Source of the DNA: Pseudoalteromonas sp. XI10
GTDB taxonomy: Bacteria; Pseudomonadota; Gammaproteobacteria; Enterobacterales; Alteromonadaceae
DNA length: 64,000 nt
NCBI RefSeq assembly: GCF_001469895.1
Contig: NZ_LOPY01000039.1
Coordinates: 62,001-126,000, forward strand
Reading direction: 5' to 3'
Positions 38,049-46,149 of this stretch are shown one piece after another; within the stretch, counting starts at the first letter, position 1; every line of letters begins with the position of its first letter. A program made the position numbers and the translations under genes. The notes beneath the pieces were generated by a model that was not told the DNA's origin, did no database searches, and saw only the letters and a program-made list of their open reading frames with translations.

Positions 38049-39782
38049 ATGTCAGGTCATAATTATGACGCATCAAAGCTTGGAAATATGACTACAAATA
38101 CCGATCCAAATTATCTTTATATTCCTTATTCAGGCCCAGGTCTGATCGAAACGCCACTATTAAATAAAGGCAGTGCTTTTTCACAAAAAGAAAGGGAAAA
38201 TTTCAACTTAGCCGGTTTACTGCCACCGCGTTATGAAACGATCGAAGAACAAGTTGAGCGTTGCTACCAACAGTATTCAAGCTTTAGCGATAATTTAAAC
38301 AAGCACATTTACCTTCGTGCTATTCAAGATAACAACGAAACACTTTACTACCGTTTAGTGCGTGATCATCTTGAAGAAATGATGCCAATTATCTACACAC
38401 CAACGGTAGGTGATGCCTGTGAAAAATTCTCAGACATCTACCGCAGTGCCCGTGGTCTATTTATCTCTTATGAAGATCGTTTCCAAATTGATGATATTTT
38501 ACGTAATGCTACTAAAGGTAAAGTAAAAGTTATCGTTGTGACTGACGGTGAGCGTATTCTTGGTCTAGGTGACCAAGGTATTGGTGGTATGGGTATTCCA
38601 ATTGGTAAATTATCACTTTACACAGCATGTGGTGGTATTAGCCCAGCTTATACGTTACCAGTAATGATTGATGTTGGTACAAACAACGAAAAACTACTTA
38701 ACGACCCTATGTATATGGGTGCACGTCATAAACGTATTTCGCAAGAAGAGTATGACGAATTCTTAGATCTATTCATTAAAGCCGTTAAACGTCGTTGGCC
38801 AAGTGTGTTACTTCAGTTTGAAGACTTTGCACAACCAAATGCAATGCCATTACTAAAACGTTACCGCGATGAAATCTGTAGCTTTAACGATGATATTCAA
38901 GGTACTGCTGCGGTTACTGTAGGTTCTTTGCTTGCTGCATGTCGTGTTAAAGGCGCGAAGCTTTCTGAGCAAAAAGTTGTGTTTGTTGGTGCAGGTTCTG
39001 CGGGCTGCGGTATTGCTGAGCAAATCATCAGTACTATGGTTGCTGAAGGCATTAGCGATGAACAAGCGCGTTCTCAAATCTTCATGGTTGACCGTTTTGG
39101 TCTGCTTACTGAAGGTATGGAAGGCTTACGTGACTTCCAACAAGCCCTTTGCCAATCTAAAGATGGCTTAAGCGAGTGGACATACAGCGGTGAGTTCGCA
39201 TCGTTATTAGATGTTATGCACTGTGCACAACCAGACATCCTGATTGGTGTTTCTGGACAACCTGGTTTATTCACAGAACAAGTTATTCGTGCAATGCACG
39301 CATCTTGCCCACAACCGATTATCTTCCCGTTAAGTAATCCGTCTAAGCAAGTTGAAGCGCTTCCTTCAGATGTAATCGAATGGACAGACGGCCAAGCAAT
39401 TGTTGCCTCTGGTAGCCCATTTGATCCGGTTGAGTATAACGGTCAAACGTTCCCAATCCCACAATGTAACAACAGCTACATTTTCCCGGGTATTGGTTTA
39501 GGCGTTATTGCTGCCAAAGCAACACGTATCACAGATGCAATGCTAATTGTATCAAGTGAAACACTGGCTGAGTCTTCACCACGTGCAAATACTGGTAAAG
39601 GCAGCTTATTACCAGCACTAACAGAAATCCAATCGTTAAGTAAGCGTATTGCATTTGCAGTAGCGAAAAAAGCGATGGAAGAAGGTGTGGCACTTGAGCT
39701 GAGCGATGAAGCGCTATGGGCAGCCATTGAGAAAAACTACTGGCTTCCAGAGTACCGTAACTACAAGCGTCGTAGTATCTAA
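38049..39782 (+). CDS. maeA: NAD-dependent malic enzyme
   Basis: 577 residues (E. coli MaeA 565). Oxidative decarboxylation of malate to pyruvate with NAD. Very close to the E. coli protein over long stretches: [68 protein letters not shown], the NAD loop [14 protein letters not shown] and [12 protein letters not shown]. An ATG 40 bases downstream would remove about 13 non-conserved residues; the first is kept because of its AGAG ribosome binding site. Monocistronic with terminator at 39805. Confidence 0.97.
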   Translation: MSGHNYDASKLGNMTTNTDPNYLYIPYSGPGLIETPLLNKGSAFSQKERENFNLAGLLPPRYETIEEQVERCYQQYSSFSDNLNKHIYLRAIQDNNETLYYRLVRDHLEEMMPIIYTPTVGDACEKFSDIYRSARGLFISYEDRFQIDDILRNATKGKVKVIVVTDGERILGLGDQGIGGMGIPIGKLSLYTACGGISPAYTLPVMIDVGTNNEKLLNDPMYMGARHKRISQEEYDEFLDLFIKAVKRRWPSVLLQFEDFAQPNAMPLLKRYRDEICSFNDDIQGTAAVTVGSLLAACRVKGAKLSEQKVVFVGAGSAGCGIAEQIISTMVAEGISDEQARSQIFMVDRFGLLTEGMEGLRDFQQALCQSKDGLSEWTYSGEFASLLDVMHCAQPDILIGVSGQPGLFTEQVIRAMHASCPQPIIFPLSNPSKQVEALPSDVIEWTDGQAIVASGSPFDPVEYNGQTFPIPQCNNSYIFPGIGLGVIAAKATRITDAMLIVSSETLAESSPRANTGKGSLLPALTEIQSLSKRIAFAVAKKAMEEGVALELSDEALWAAIEKNYWLPEYRNYKRRSI

Positions 39783-39804
39783 GCTATAACGGATTGAGTA
39801 ATTG

Positions 39805-39834
39805 AAAAAACAGGCTTTTAACGCCTGTTTTTTT
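39805..39834 (+). terminator. Terminator downstream of maeA
   Basis: AAAAAACAGGC/GCCTGTTTTTTT stem with a TTTTAAC loop. Confidence 0.85.
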
Positions 39835-39918
39835 ATATCTGAATAATAGGGTCTTGTTCAGATTCAATTAACCCTTTAAGGTGATAATGAAAGGAGTTTT
39901 TAATTAAGGAACAGTATT

Positions 39919-40635
39919 ATGCGTAAGTTAGTTTTTACCGCTATGGCCGCCGCGCTAAGTTTTAATGCATTAGCAGAAGCAACACCAGATGCGCCACATA
40001 TTTATATTCAAGGTAACGCAACGGTTAAAGCAATCCCAGATAACGTTAAACTGACAGTAGGTATTGTTGAAGTAGATAAAGATTTAATTGCCGCTAAAAA
40101 CAAAGCCGATGCAACCATGGCGAAAGCGATTAAGCTTGCTAAAAACCAAGGCGTAGAAGAAAAGGGTATTTATGCCTCTAATATCTCAATTCATCGCCAA
40201 ACAGAATATAACCGCGAAACAGGTAAGCAAAACTTTGTAGGCTACAGAGTAACGCGTAGTTTGTCTGTTACGTTAACTGATATTAAAAAATACCCGATTA
40301 TGCTTCAGCAACTGGTGAACTCAGGTATTAATGAAATCAATCAAACTCAGTTTGTATCAAGCAAGTACGAAGAGCTACAAAAGAAAGCGCAAAAGCTTGC
40401 TATTAAAGATGCCCGTGCTGCTGCGAAAGAGTTTGCCAGTGATTATGGGGTTGAACTTAAAGGTCTATATACTGCATCAAGTAGCCCACTCGATACAGGT
40501 AGCCAACCTTATATGCGTGCCAGCAAAATGGTTATGGCAGAAGCTGCACCAGATAACTATGTACCTGATGCATACAACGGTGGTGAGCTTACAATTACTG
40601 CAAGCAGTTATGCGGTTTATCTAATCGAAAACTAA
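39919..40635 (+). CDS. SIMPL-domain (DUF541) periplasmic protein
   Basis: 238 residues with signal peptide MRKLVFTAMAAALSFNALA. The domain shows HIYIQGNATVKAIPDNVKLTVGIVEVDKDL, a long helix of Lys/Ala repeats, and GYRVTRSLSVTLTDI, as in E. coli YggE. Such proteins are linked to resistance to oxidative and envelope stress, without a known reaction. GGA lies 10 bases before the ATG. Converges with the DUF2254 gene. Confidence 0.88.
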   Translation: MRKLVFTAMAAALSFNALAEATPDAPHIYIQGNATVKAIPDNVKLTVGIVEVDKDLIAAKNKADATMAKAIKLAKNQGVEEKGIYASNISIHRQTEYNRETGKQNFVGYRVTRSLSVTLTDIKKYPIMLQQLVNSGINEINQTQFVSSKYEELQKKAQKLAIKDARAAAKEFASDYGVELKGLYTASSSPLDTGSQPYMRASKMVMAEAAPDNYVPDAYNGGELTITASSYAVYLIEN

Positions 40636-40641
40636 ATTCAG

Positions 40642-41994
40642 TTATTGGTTGCTGGCAAACCTTGCCAGCAATTTTTCACCTTGTTGCTCAGAAATACGGG
40701 CAATCGCTTTTAGCATATTAGTAATTTGTTCACGGTCGTACTCATTACTAATATGCGTATCTATATCCTCAATAATCGCCCCTAAGTAAACAAATAGGCT
40801 ATCAGTTGCTTTTTCGTTATCAGATGCTCTAAACAATATGTTTTTAAACGCCTCAAGCACATTCACCATTACATAGGCGTCATTTTTTGCATAGTTACGA
40901 ATGGGCGTAAAGTTATCATGCAGCAGCTCATCGAATGATGTTTCGTGTATGAACAAGTGTGGTTTATTGTTCTCGCATCGTTTAAGCGAGTAGTTCACGT
41001 CGTAAATGTTTAAGCGCAATATAAGCAATATACTCAACATATCTATGGCTTTTACCGCAGTGCCGGGATCGTTAATACCCGGGCTCATTGCTTTAACGGC
41101 AATTTCTGAAATTTGCGTCATACCGTAGCGGTAATGGTCACTAATATATTCTTCGATATAAAAAATAAAACAGTCTAGTAATTTCTCTACCAGCTCTGGT
41201 TTGTCAGATAAGTCAGTGTCGCATTTTAAAAACGGATAACCTTTAACCGTAAAGAAACCTTGCTTAACCGAAATATAAATTTTTATACCGTGCTGTTGGC
41301 ACAAGGCGCATAATTTGTCGGTATGAGCGCCCTTAAAGTAGCCTTCGGTTTTACTTTTAACACTATGCCAGTCATCAAACTCAGGAAATTGTTCAACAGG
41401 GTTTTCTTGTTGCATGTCAATTATGCATTTAAGCTCGCTTTTGGTATTTTTAAACAAGTCGTTTAGTACGTTATCGACCTGAATTGCTTTTGAAATTGAG
41501 TGAATAAAAAACACAAAAAAGCCCAGCGAAATTAAACCAAACACCAAAGAAAAGAAGATACCGAGCGATGGGATCCCCATGTCGCCATCACCAATGGTAC
41601 GTATGTTTATCAACATTAATATGGTGTAGATAATACTGCCAAGATAAAACCCTAGCACTAATTGGTGTGACTTACGTGTAATAAGCCCAGGCAGCACTCG
41701 CGGTGAAAGGCTGGCACTGGCACTATTAAGCACCACCATAACCATAGAAAAGCTAAAAACGGTTAATGAGATAATACTGCCTGCAAGTGTACTGAGGATG
41801 GTTCGAGCGTTCTCTTCGCTATCGACCAGTAACACACCAATGAGCTTTTTAAATTCCATAGATAATGACGAATACTCGACCGCTGTGGTTATTAAACCAA
41901 ATAATAAAAACACCACAGAGAGCATTGAAGGGTAAAAACCGATACTACTGATCATCTCGCGGTAGTTATCGGCGATTTTTCTTGGCGTAAACAT
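40642..41994 (-). CDS. DUF2254 membrane protein
   Basis: 450 residues. Four N-terminal membrane helices (about 22-42, 67-90, 110-135, 148-170) including the family stretch TLAGSIISLTVFSFSMVMVVLNSASASLSPRVLPG, here given as SLTVFSFSMVMVVL. A cytoplasmic C-terminal domain carries DPGTAVKAIDML and HETSFDELLHD. Function unknown; seen in many marine proteobacteria. Its stop is 6 bases from the convergent SIMPL gene's stop. Confidence 0.87.
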   Translation of the reverse strand: MFTPRKIADNYREMISSIGFYPSMLSVVFLLFGLITTAVEYSSLSMEFKKLIGVLLVDSEENARTILSTLAGSIISLTVFSFSMVMVVLNSASASLSPRVLPGLITRKSHQLVLGFYLGSIIYTILMLINIRTIGDGDMGIPSLGIFFSLVFGLISLGFFVFFIHSISKAIQVDNVLNDLFKNTKSELKCIIDMQQENPVEQFPEFDDWHSVKSKTEGYFKGAHTDKLCALCQQHGIKIYISVKQGFFTVKGYPFLKCDTDLSDKPELVEKLLDCFIFYIEEYISDHYRYGMTQISEIAVKAMSPGINDPGTAVKAIDMLSILLILRLNIYDVNYSLKRCENNKPHLFIHETSFDELLHDNFTPIRNYAKNDAYVMVNVLEAFKNILFRASDNEKATDSLFVYLGAIIEDIDTHISNEYDREQITNMLKAIARISEQQGEKLLARFASNQ

Positions 41995-42113
41995 GCACTT
42001 CCTTAAGAACTGTTAGACATTAAATATCATACTGAGCTAACCTAACTACTTACTTAACAGCCTAGCAATAAACAGTGCTAAGCGTCTAACTTTAAATAAA
42101 ATTTGGAAAAACT

Positions 42114-42488
42114 GTGATTGTTTCAACGTTTGCTGCCATTTTGGCCATTTTATACATTCAACTTAGCTTTCGTGTAATTAAACTGCGTAAAGCAAAACGC
42201 ATTTCACTTGGTGATGGTGGCGATGCTAGCCTACAAGCGGCAATACGCGCTCATGCTAATTTTATTGAATATGTGCCATTTTCCTTGATTATGCTATTTT
42301 TATTAGAGTACCAAGGCCTTCCAAGCCATTATTGCTATATTTTAGGGGCAATGCTCTTGTCTGGCCGTTTTTGTCATAGTTATGCACTCGCTGATAATCT
42401 GATGAAATTACGTGTATTAGGGATGATGCTAACTTTCTTAACTATGTTGATCAGTGCAGTGATGTTATTAGTTACACAGGTATTCTAA
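42114..42488 (+). CDS. MAPEG-family membrane protein
   Basis: 124 residues, four membrane helices. The MAPEG mark is DASLQAAIRAHANFIEYVPF (the R.H.N..E motif that binds glutathione), followed by a membrane stretch and GRFCHSYAL. Bacterial members are glutathione-linked but mostly uncharacterised. GTG start at 42114. The next gene begins 1 base after its stop. Confidence 0.88.
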   Translation: MIVSTFAAILAILYIQLSFRVIKLRKAKRISLGDGGDASLQAAIRAHANFIEYVPFSLIMLFLLEYQGLPSHYCYILGAMLLSGRFCHSYALADNLMKLRVLGMMLTFLTMLISAVMLLVTQVF

Positions 42489-42489
42489 T

Positions 42490-43392
42490 ATGCAGAAGGT
42501 TGTTTTTACTTTAGTGCTTTTATTATTCTCGATTTCAGGCGTAGCTGAAGTAAAAACAATCAATGGCAAAAAAGAAATAACTATCCCTCCAGCAACACTC
42601 AATATTATTTACCCTAAAACCATGCCAAGCCTCATTGAGGATAATTATTACCCGTTGCATTTACTTAAAACAGCACTAAAAAGAAGTGGTTATAAATATA
42701 CACTTACCCCTGCGGCAGAAGTGTTAGGGCAAAATCGTGTTTTAAAAGAAATCGAAAAAGGCACCATTGATGTTACTTGGACCATGACTGATAAAGAGCG
42801 AGAAGATCGTTTATTGCCCATTCGAGTACCGCTGTTTAAAGGTCTGTTTGGTTGGCGTGTGATGTTTATAAACGAGCAAAATCTAGCACACTTAAGTCAG
42901 CTAAAAACCTTAGATGATCTAAAAAGTATCTATTTTTTGCAAGGTCAGGATTGGCCAGATACCAAAATATTGCGCGATAATGGTTTAGTAGTTTCTACCT
43001 CGTTAGATTTAGAGTTTTTGTTTGTCATGCTTGAAAGAGGGCGTGGCGATTTGTTTCCTCGATCTATCCTCGAAATCAAAGACGAATATGAAGTATTCAA
43101 AAACCAAATGCCGTTAGCAGTACTTCCTCAGTTAATGCTTAAATATAAAAGCCCAATTTATTTTTTCTTTAATAAGAACGACCCAGAAATAGCCAAAGCA
43201 GTTAATAAAGGCTTAAAAATCATGCGTAAGAGCGGGGAGTTTGATGAGCTTTTTGATAAGTACAACGGCGAAATTATTAAAAACGCCCACCTACACGACA
43301 AAATTGTTATAGAATTGCGCAATTATGATTTACCAAGGTTAACCCCAGTCAACGACAAATCGCTGTGGTTATCATTTGATCAGGTGCCATGA
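42490..43392 (+). CDS. Periplasmic solute-binding-protein-like protein
   Basis: 300 residues with signal peptide MQKVVFTLVLLLFSISGVA. The type II binding fold resembles the SBP_bac_3 family: LNIIYPKTMPS, YPLHLLKTALKRSG, TIDVTWTMTDKERE, the hinge FGWRVMFIN and FFNKNDPEIAKAVNKGLK. No permease or ATPase is nearby, so it may be a sensory or orphan binding protein. Its stop overlaps the next ATG (ATGA). Confidence 0.78.
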   Translation: MQKVVFTLVLLLFSISGVAEVKTINGKKEITIPPATLNIIYPKTMPSLIEDNYYPLHLLKTALKRSGYKYTLTPAAEVLGQNRVLKEIEKGTIDVTWTMTDKEREDRLLPIRVPLFKGLFGWRVMFINEQNLAHLSQLKTLDDLKSIYFLQGQDWPDTKILRDNGLVVSTSLDLEFLFVMLERGRGDLFPRSILEIKDEYEVFKNQMPLAVLPQLMLKYKSPIYFFFNKNDPEIAKAVNKGLKIMRKSGEFDELFDKYNGEIIKNAHLHDKIVIELRNYDLPRLTPVNDKSLWLSFDQVP

Positions 43393-44021
43393 GCTCTAAA
43401 ATATTTATAATCGGTTTACCACGAACCGGCACAACCAGTATCTGTAACAGCTTTTTACAACTCGGCTATAAAACCGCCCACACAGCCTATACCCAACAAG
43501 CAATTACAACCGCAGACGTTATTGCCGATACTCCGGTATTTAGCGAATACGCCTTACTTGATGCACATTTTGCAAATAGCCGTTTTATCAACCTTGAGCG
43601 CAATTTAACTAAGTGGCTGCCTTCGATTAGGCAGTTATTAACACGTATGCACACTAATTTAATGCGCCCAGATGGTGGCTTTAATATCCATTTAAAGCGC
43701 TGTTATCTCGATGTATTTGGGCAGTATAGCTTGGCAGAATTAGAATCTGATGAATACTTAATAGCGTGCTATCAGCGTCACCAACAGCAAGTAGCAGACT
43801 ACTTCAAAGGCCGTGAACAGCAGTTATTAACACTGGATGTAGCTGATCCAAACAGCCCGCAATTACTTCAGCAGTTTTTAAATACCGAGCAGCCAATTAA
43901 CTTTAAACAGCTCAATATAGGCGGTAAGGTCACAGCCTGGAATGATATAAAACACCCTGATAAAGTGTCATCGACCCGAAGTGGTAAAATTGATAAATCT
44001 CTTGGTTATAATCACACGTAA
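43389..44021 (+). CDS. Sulfotransferase-family-like P-loop protein
   Basis: 210 residues. The PAPS-binding-like P-loop GLPRTGTTS is at 8-16, with FINLERNLTKWLPS downstream as a possible 3'-phosphate site. The fold matches small sulfotransferase-like proteins, but catalytic residues are not certain. Overlaps the binding-protein gene by 4 bases, so translation is coupled; miaE follows after 45 bases. Confidence 0.72.
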   Translation: MSSKIFIIGLPRTGTTSICNSFLQLGYKTAHTAYTQQAITTADVIADTPVFSEYALLDAHFANSRFINLERNLTKWLPSIRQLLTRMHTNLMRPDGGFNIHLKRCYLDVFGQYSLAELESDEYLIACYQRHQQQVADYFKGREQQLLTLDVADPNSPQLLQQFLNTEQPINFKQLNIGGKVTAWNDIKHPDKVSSTRSGKIDKSLGYNHT

Positions 44022-44066
44022 AATACGTTAAAATCGCCGCCATTATAAGTTTAGTTGTTCCTTATC

Positions 44067-44639
44067 ATGTTTGAATTGAAATACCACACGCCATTTGAAT
44101 GGACAGAAGGTGTCTTAGCTGACTTCGATACCTTTTTACAAGATCATGCTGCAGCAGAGAAAAAAGCCTCTGGTATGGCTATGTCTATGCTTTCTCATTA
44201 CCCAGACCGTCGTAAGCTTGTTAAAGCCATGACAGACTTAGCACTGGAAGAAATGATCCACTTTAAGCAAGTTTTAAAGCTATTAATGGAACGTGATGTA
44301 TCTCTTGGTAATGACCAAAAAGATCCTTACATCAAACAAATTCGTGCGGTATTTAGAAATGGTCGTGATGAATTTTTAATGGACCGTTTATTAGTAGCAG
44401 GCGTTATTGAAGCACGTGGTCATGAGCGCTTTTCGCTTGTTGCAGAAGCTTTACCAGCAGGCAAAGAAAAAGAGTTTTATGTCGCGATTGCTAAATCAGA
44501 AGAAAAACATAAAAACTTATTCGTCGAACTTGCCTACGAGTATTTCGATAAGCAAGAGGTTGATACACGCCTTGAAGAGATCCTTATCGCTGAAGCCGAA
44601 ATCTGTAAAAATATTCCGTTTACAGCAGCGCTTCACTAG
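44067..44639 (+). CDS. miaE: tRNA-(ms2io6A)-hydroxylase MiaE
   Basis: 190 residues. Non-heme diiron monooxygenase hydroxylating ms2i6A37 in tRNA. Four-helix ferritin-like domain with carboxylate/histidine ligands in AAAEKKASG, ALEEMIHFKQV, IEARGHERFSL and KSEEKHKNLF. The ATG at 44067 gives the family N-terminus; an upstream TTG has no ribosome binding site. Ends just before a strong inverted repeat. Confidence 0.93.
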   Translation: MFELKYHTPFEWTEGVLADFDTFLQDHAAAEKKASGMAMSMLSHYPDRRKLVKAMTDLALEEMIHFKQVLKLLMERDVSLGNDQKDPYIKQIRAVFRNGRDEFLMDRLLVAGVIEARGHERFSLVAEALPAGKEKEFYVAIAKSEEKHKNLFVELAYEYFDKQEVDTRLEEILIAEAEICKNIPFTAALH

Positions 44640-44647
44640 TGAGATGC

Positions 44648-44679
44648 TTGTGTATTAGGCCTTTTAGCCTAATACACAA
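44648..44679. terminator. 13-bp inverted repeat downstream of miaE
   Basis: Stem around TGTATTAGGC/GCCTAATACA with loop CTTTTA. No long T run follows, so it is a possible but not classical terminator. Confidence 0.55.
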
Positions 44680-44706
44680 ATTAATGTTTTATCCCAAAGC
44701 AGTAAA

Positions 44707-44787
44707 TTAGGGACTAAAAACAATAATTAAGTCTCCAGAAAATAGTTTTGCCAATCCTAATTGATTAAATAAACAGCATACATTCAT
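44707..44787 (-). CDS. Candidate 26-aa small protein with strong ribosome binding site
   Basis: The ORF begins MNVCCLFNQL and ends IIVFSP. AGGAGAG lies with its core 6 bases before the ATG, better than many known starts in the window. Hydrophobic with a Cys-Cys pair. No relative is recognised; it lies in the gap between miaE and the 123-aa gene, on the opposite strand. Could be a leader or toxin-like peptide, or a chance ORF. Confidence 0.4.
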   Translation of the reverse strand: MNVCCLFNQLGLAKLFSGDLIIVFSP

Positions 44788-44834
44788 CTTTCTCTCCTAT
44801 AGTTAAATTAGTACCTAACTGTGAGGAATAGAGC

Positions 44835-45206
44835 ATGAAATGGATGATGACTCTTACGACGCTGTCGTTAATAGGGATTGTAATTACCGGTAATTCAATT
44901 TACACCGAAGTTAAAATCTTTCGTTCCAACGATAAGCCAACAGAAATAACTGCTAGTATGTATCGCTCGCTTATTTGGCATAGCGATATTTATAAAGACG
45001 ATCAGTTTTTAAATACCGCGCAAAGCTACTTCAGCGATGGCAAAATTGATACGCGTGAATACAGTAAACTTACAAGTTTAGCGAGCAAAATTGCCGGCCC
45101 TATCATCTACATTCAAGAAACCGATGAGCAACTGTGGCATGCAAGGTTTACCTACAAAAAATACCTTGAAGAAAAAACGGTCGAACGACTGGCAAGTTTA
45201 CATTGA
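44835..45206 (+). CDS. Hypothetical exported or membrane-anchored protein
   Basis: 123 residues, not recognised. One N-terminal hydrophobic segment (about 4-22, LTTLSLIGIVITG) that could be an anchor or uncleaved signal, then a helical soluble part. GAGG precedes the ATG. Its end overlaps the convergent phosphatase gene by 9 bases. Confidence 0.7.
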   Translation: MKWMMTLTTLSLIGIVITGNSIYTEVKIFRSNDKPTEITASMYRSLIWHSDIYKDDQFLNTAQSYFSDGKIDTREYSKLTSLASKIAGPIIYIQETDEQLWHARFTYKKYLEEKTVERLASLH

Positions 45207-45905
45207 TGTAAACTGCTTGATCAGCGTGCTAAGCTCAACAATGGTGGGCTTACCGCTGAGATAGTTTGTATCAAGATGGTAACTATTGCCAAGCCAATAG
45301 GGCTTTTTGGTCGTGTTATGGCCATGCACAGAAAAGTCGATACTTGGATTTATTAGCGGCTTTTTTGCTTTGGTTAAGCTTCTATCCCAAAGCAATGCGC
45401 CAATCGCTTGTTGTATTTCTTGTTTAGGATTTTGCCAATCCCAATCAGCACAGGTGGTATGCGATAAGCCAATTTTTAATGTGCCGTATTCAACATAGTA
45501 AGAAAGCGGGCATCTAAGTAGCTGCTTACAGGCAAGTGCGAGTTCTTCATCGGTTGCTTCTAGATGCCAACGGCCGCCGTTCTCAACCCATAAACGGTAG
45601 TAACCTTTATCCTTTGCAAGTAAAGACTCAAGCAACATATGCTCGTGATTACCAAGACACATATGTACACCAAGTTCTGTAAAACGCGCAAGTAACGCTA
45701 TGCTGTGCTCACCCCGGTCAATCACATCACCCAGTGAAAACAAAGTATCTTCGCTTGGGTTAAAATTAACAGAGCAAAGCGCCTGTTCAAATTTAGTTAA
45801 ATCTGCATCTAAATCGCCAATAACAAATACACGTTTACTTTCATTAATTTGCATCTTAACTTGAATTAGATTTTGCGAGGCAAGAGGGCTTTTAACTAAA
45901 TTCAA
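45198..45905 (-). CDS. PPP-family serine/threonine or nucleotide phosphatase with altered first metal motif
   Basis: 235 residues. Calcineurin-like motifs are GDVIDRG, GNHEHML, SHTTC and SVHGHNTT, as in bacterial PrpA/PrpB and ApaH-like enzymes. The first motif, normally GDxHG, reads GDLDAD, so the usual histidine ligand is an aspartate. Activity or metal choice may therefore differ. The N-terminal 17 residues are poorly conserved; MQINESKRVF may be the true start. Function otherwise unknown. Confidence 0.82.
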   Translation of the reverse strand: MNLVKSPLASQNLIQVKMQINESKRVFVIGDLDADLTKFEQALCSVNFNPSEDTLFSLGDVIDRGEHSIALLARFTELGVHMCLGNHEHMLLESLLAKDKGYYRLWVENGGRWHLEATDEELALACKQLLRCPLSYYVEYGTLKIGLSHTTCADWDWQNPKQEIQQAIGALLWDRSLTKAKKPLINPSIDFSVHGHNTTKKPYWLGNSYHLDTNYLSGKPTIVELSTLIKQFTSM

Positions 45906-45951
45906 AATACATTCCTTTAACCAGTGTGTAGCTTAAGACTATCATAACTCG

Positions 45952-45980
45952 TTGCTATTTTAGCACTGGGTGGTTATTAT
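45952..45980 (+). promoter_or_regulatory. Promoter of the ABC-F gene
   Basis: TTGCTA (45952-45957), 17-base spacer, TATTAT (45975-45980). It predicts a leader of about 160 bases before the ABC-F start. Confidence 0.55.
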
Positions 45981-46011
45981 CTAGCCTCACCTTTTAGGAG
46001 TTACCGCCAAC

Positions 46012-46023
46012 ATGAATAACTAA
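46012..46023 (+). promoter_or_regulatory. Leader mini-ORF (Met-Asn-Asn-stop) of the ABC-F transcript
   Basis: ATGAATAACTAA with AGGAG 11 bases upstream (45996-46000). It ends one base before the first hairpin strand. A second possible leader, ATG at 46097 coding MLLLV, lies further down without a ribosome binding site. Confidence 0.5.
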
Positions 46024-46024
46024 A

Positions 46025-46064
46025 CCTGTTATCCAATTTCATTTTTATCTTTTGGATCAACAGG
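46025..46064 (+). promoter_or_regulatory. Leader hairpin 1:2 of the ABC-F transcript
   Basis: CCTGTTATCCAA (46025-46036) pairs with TTGGATCAACAGG (46052-46064): 12 bp with one bulged C and a 15-base loop. The 3' strand (ACAGGG at 46060-46065) could pair instead with CCCTGT at 46129-46134. Confidence 0.6.
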
Positions 46065-46125
46065 GTTAGTAGGCGTTGCTCACTATCACTTTTAATATGT
46101 TACTTCTCGTGTGATCAAACGCTTA

Positions 46126-46147
46126 TGCCCCTGTAATACAGGAGGCA
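46126..46147 (+). promoter_or_regulatory. Hairpin 3:4 sequestering the ABC-F ribosome binding site
   Basis: TGCCCCTGT (46126-46134) pairs with ACAGG-A-GGCA (46138-46147), loop AAT, one bulged A. The whole GGAGG ribosome binding site (46141-46145) lies inside the stem. Confidence 0.65.
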
Positions 46148-46149
46148 CT

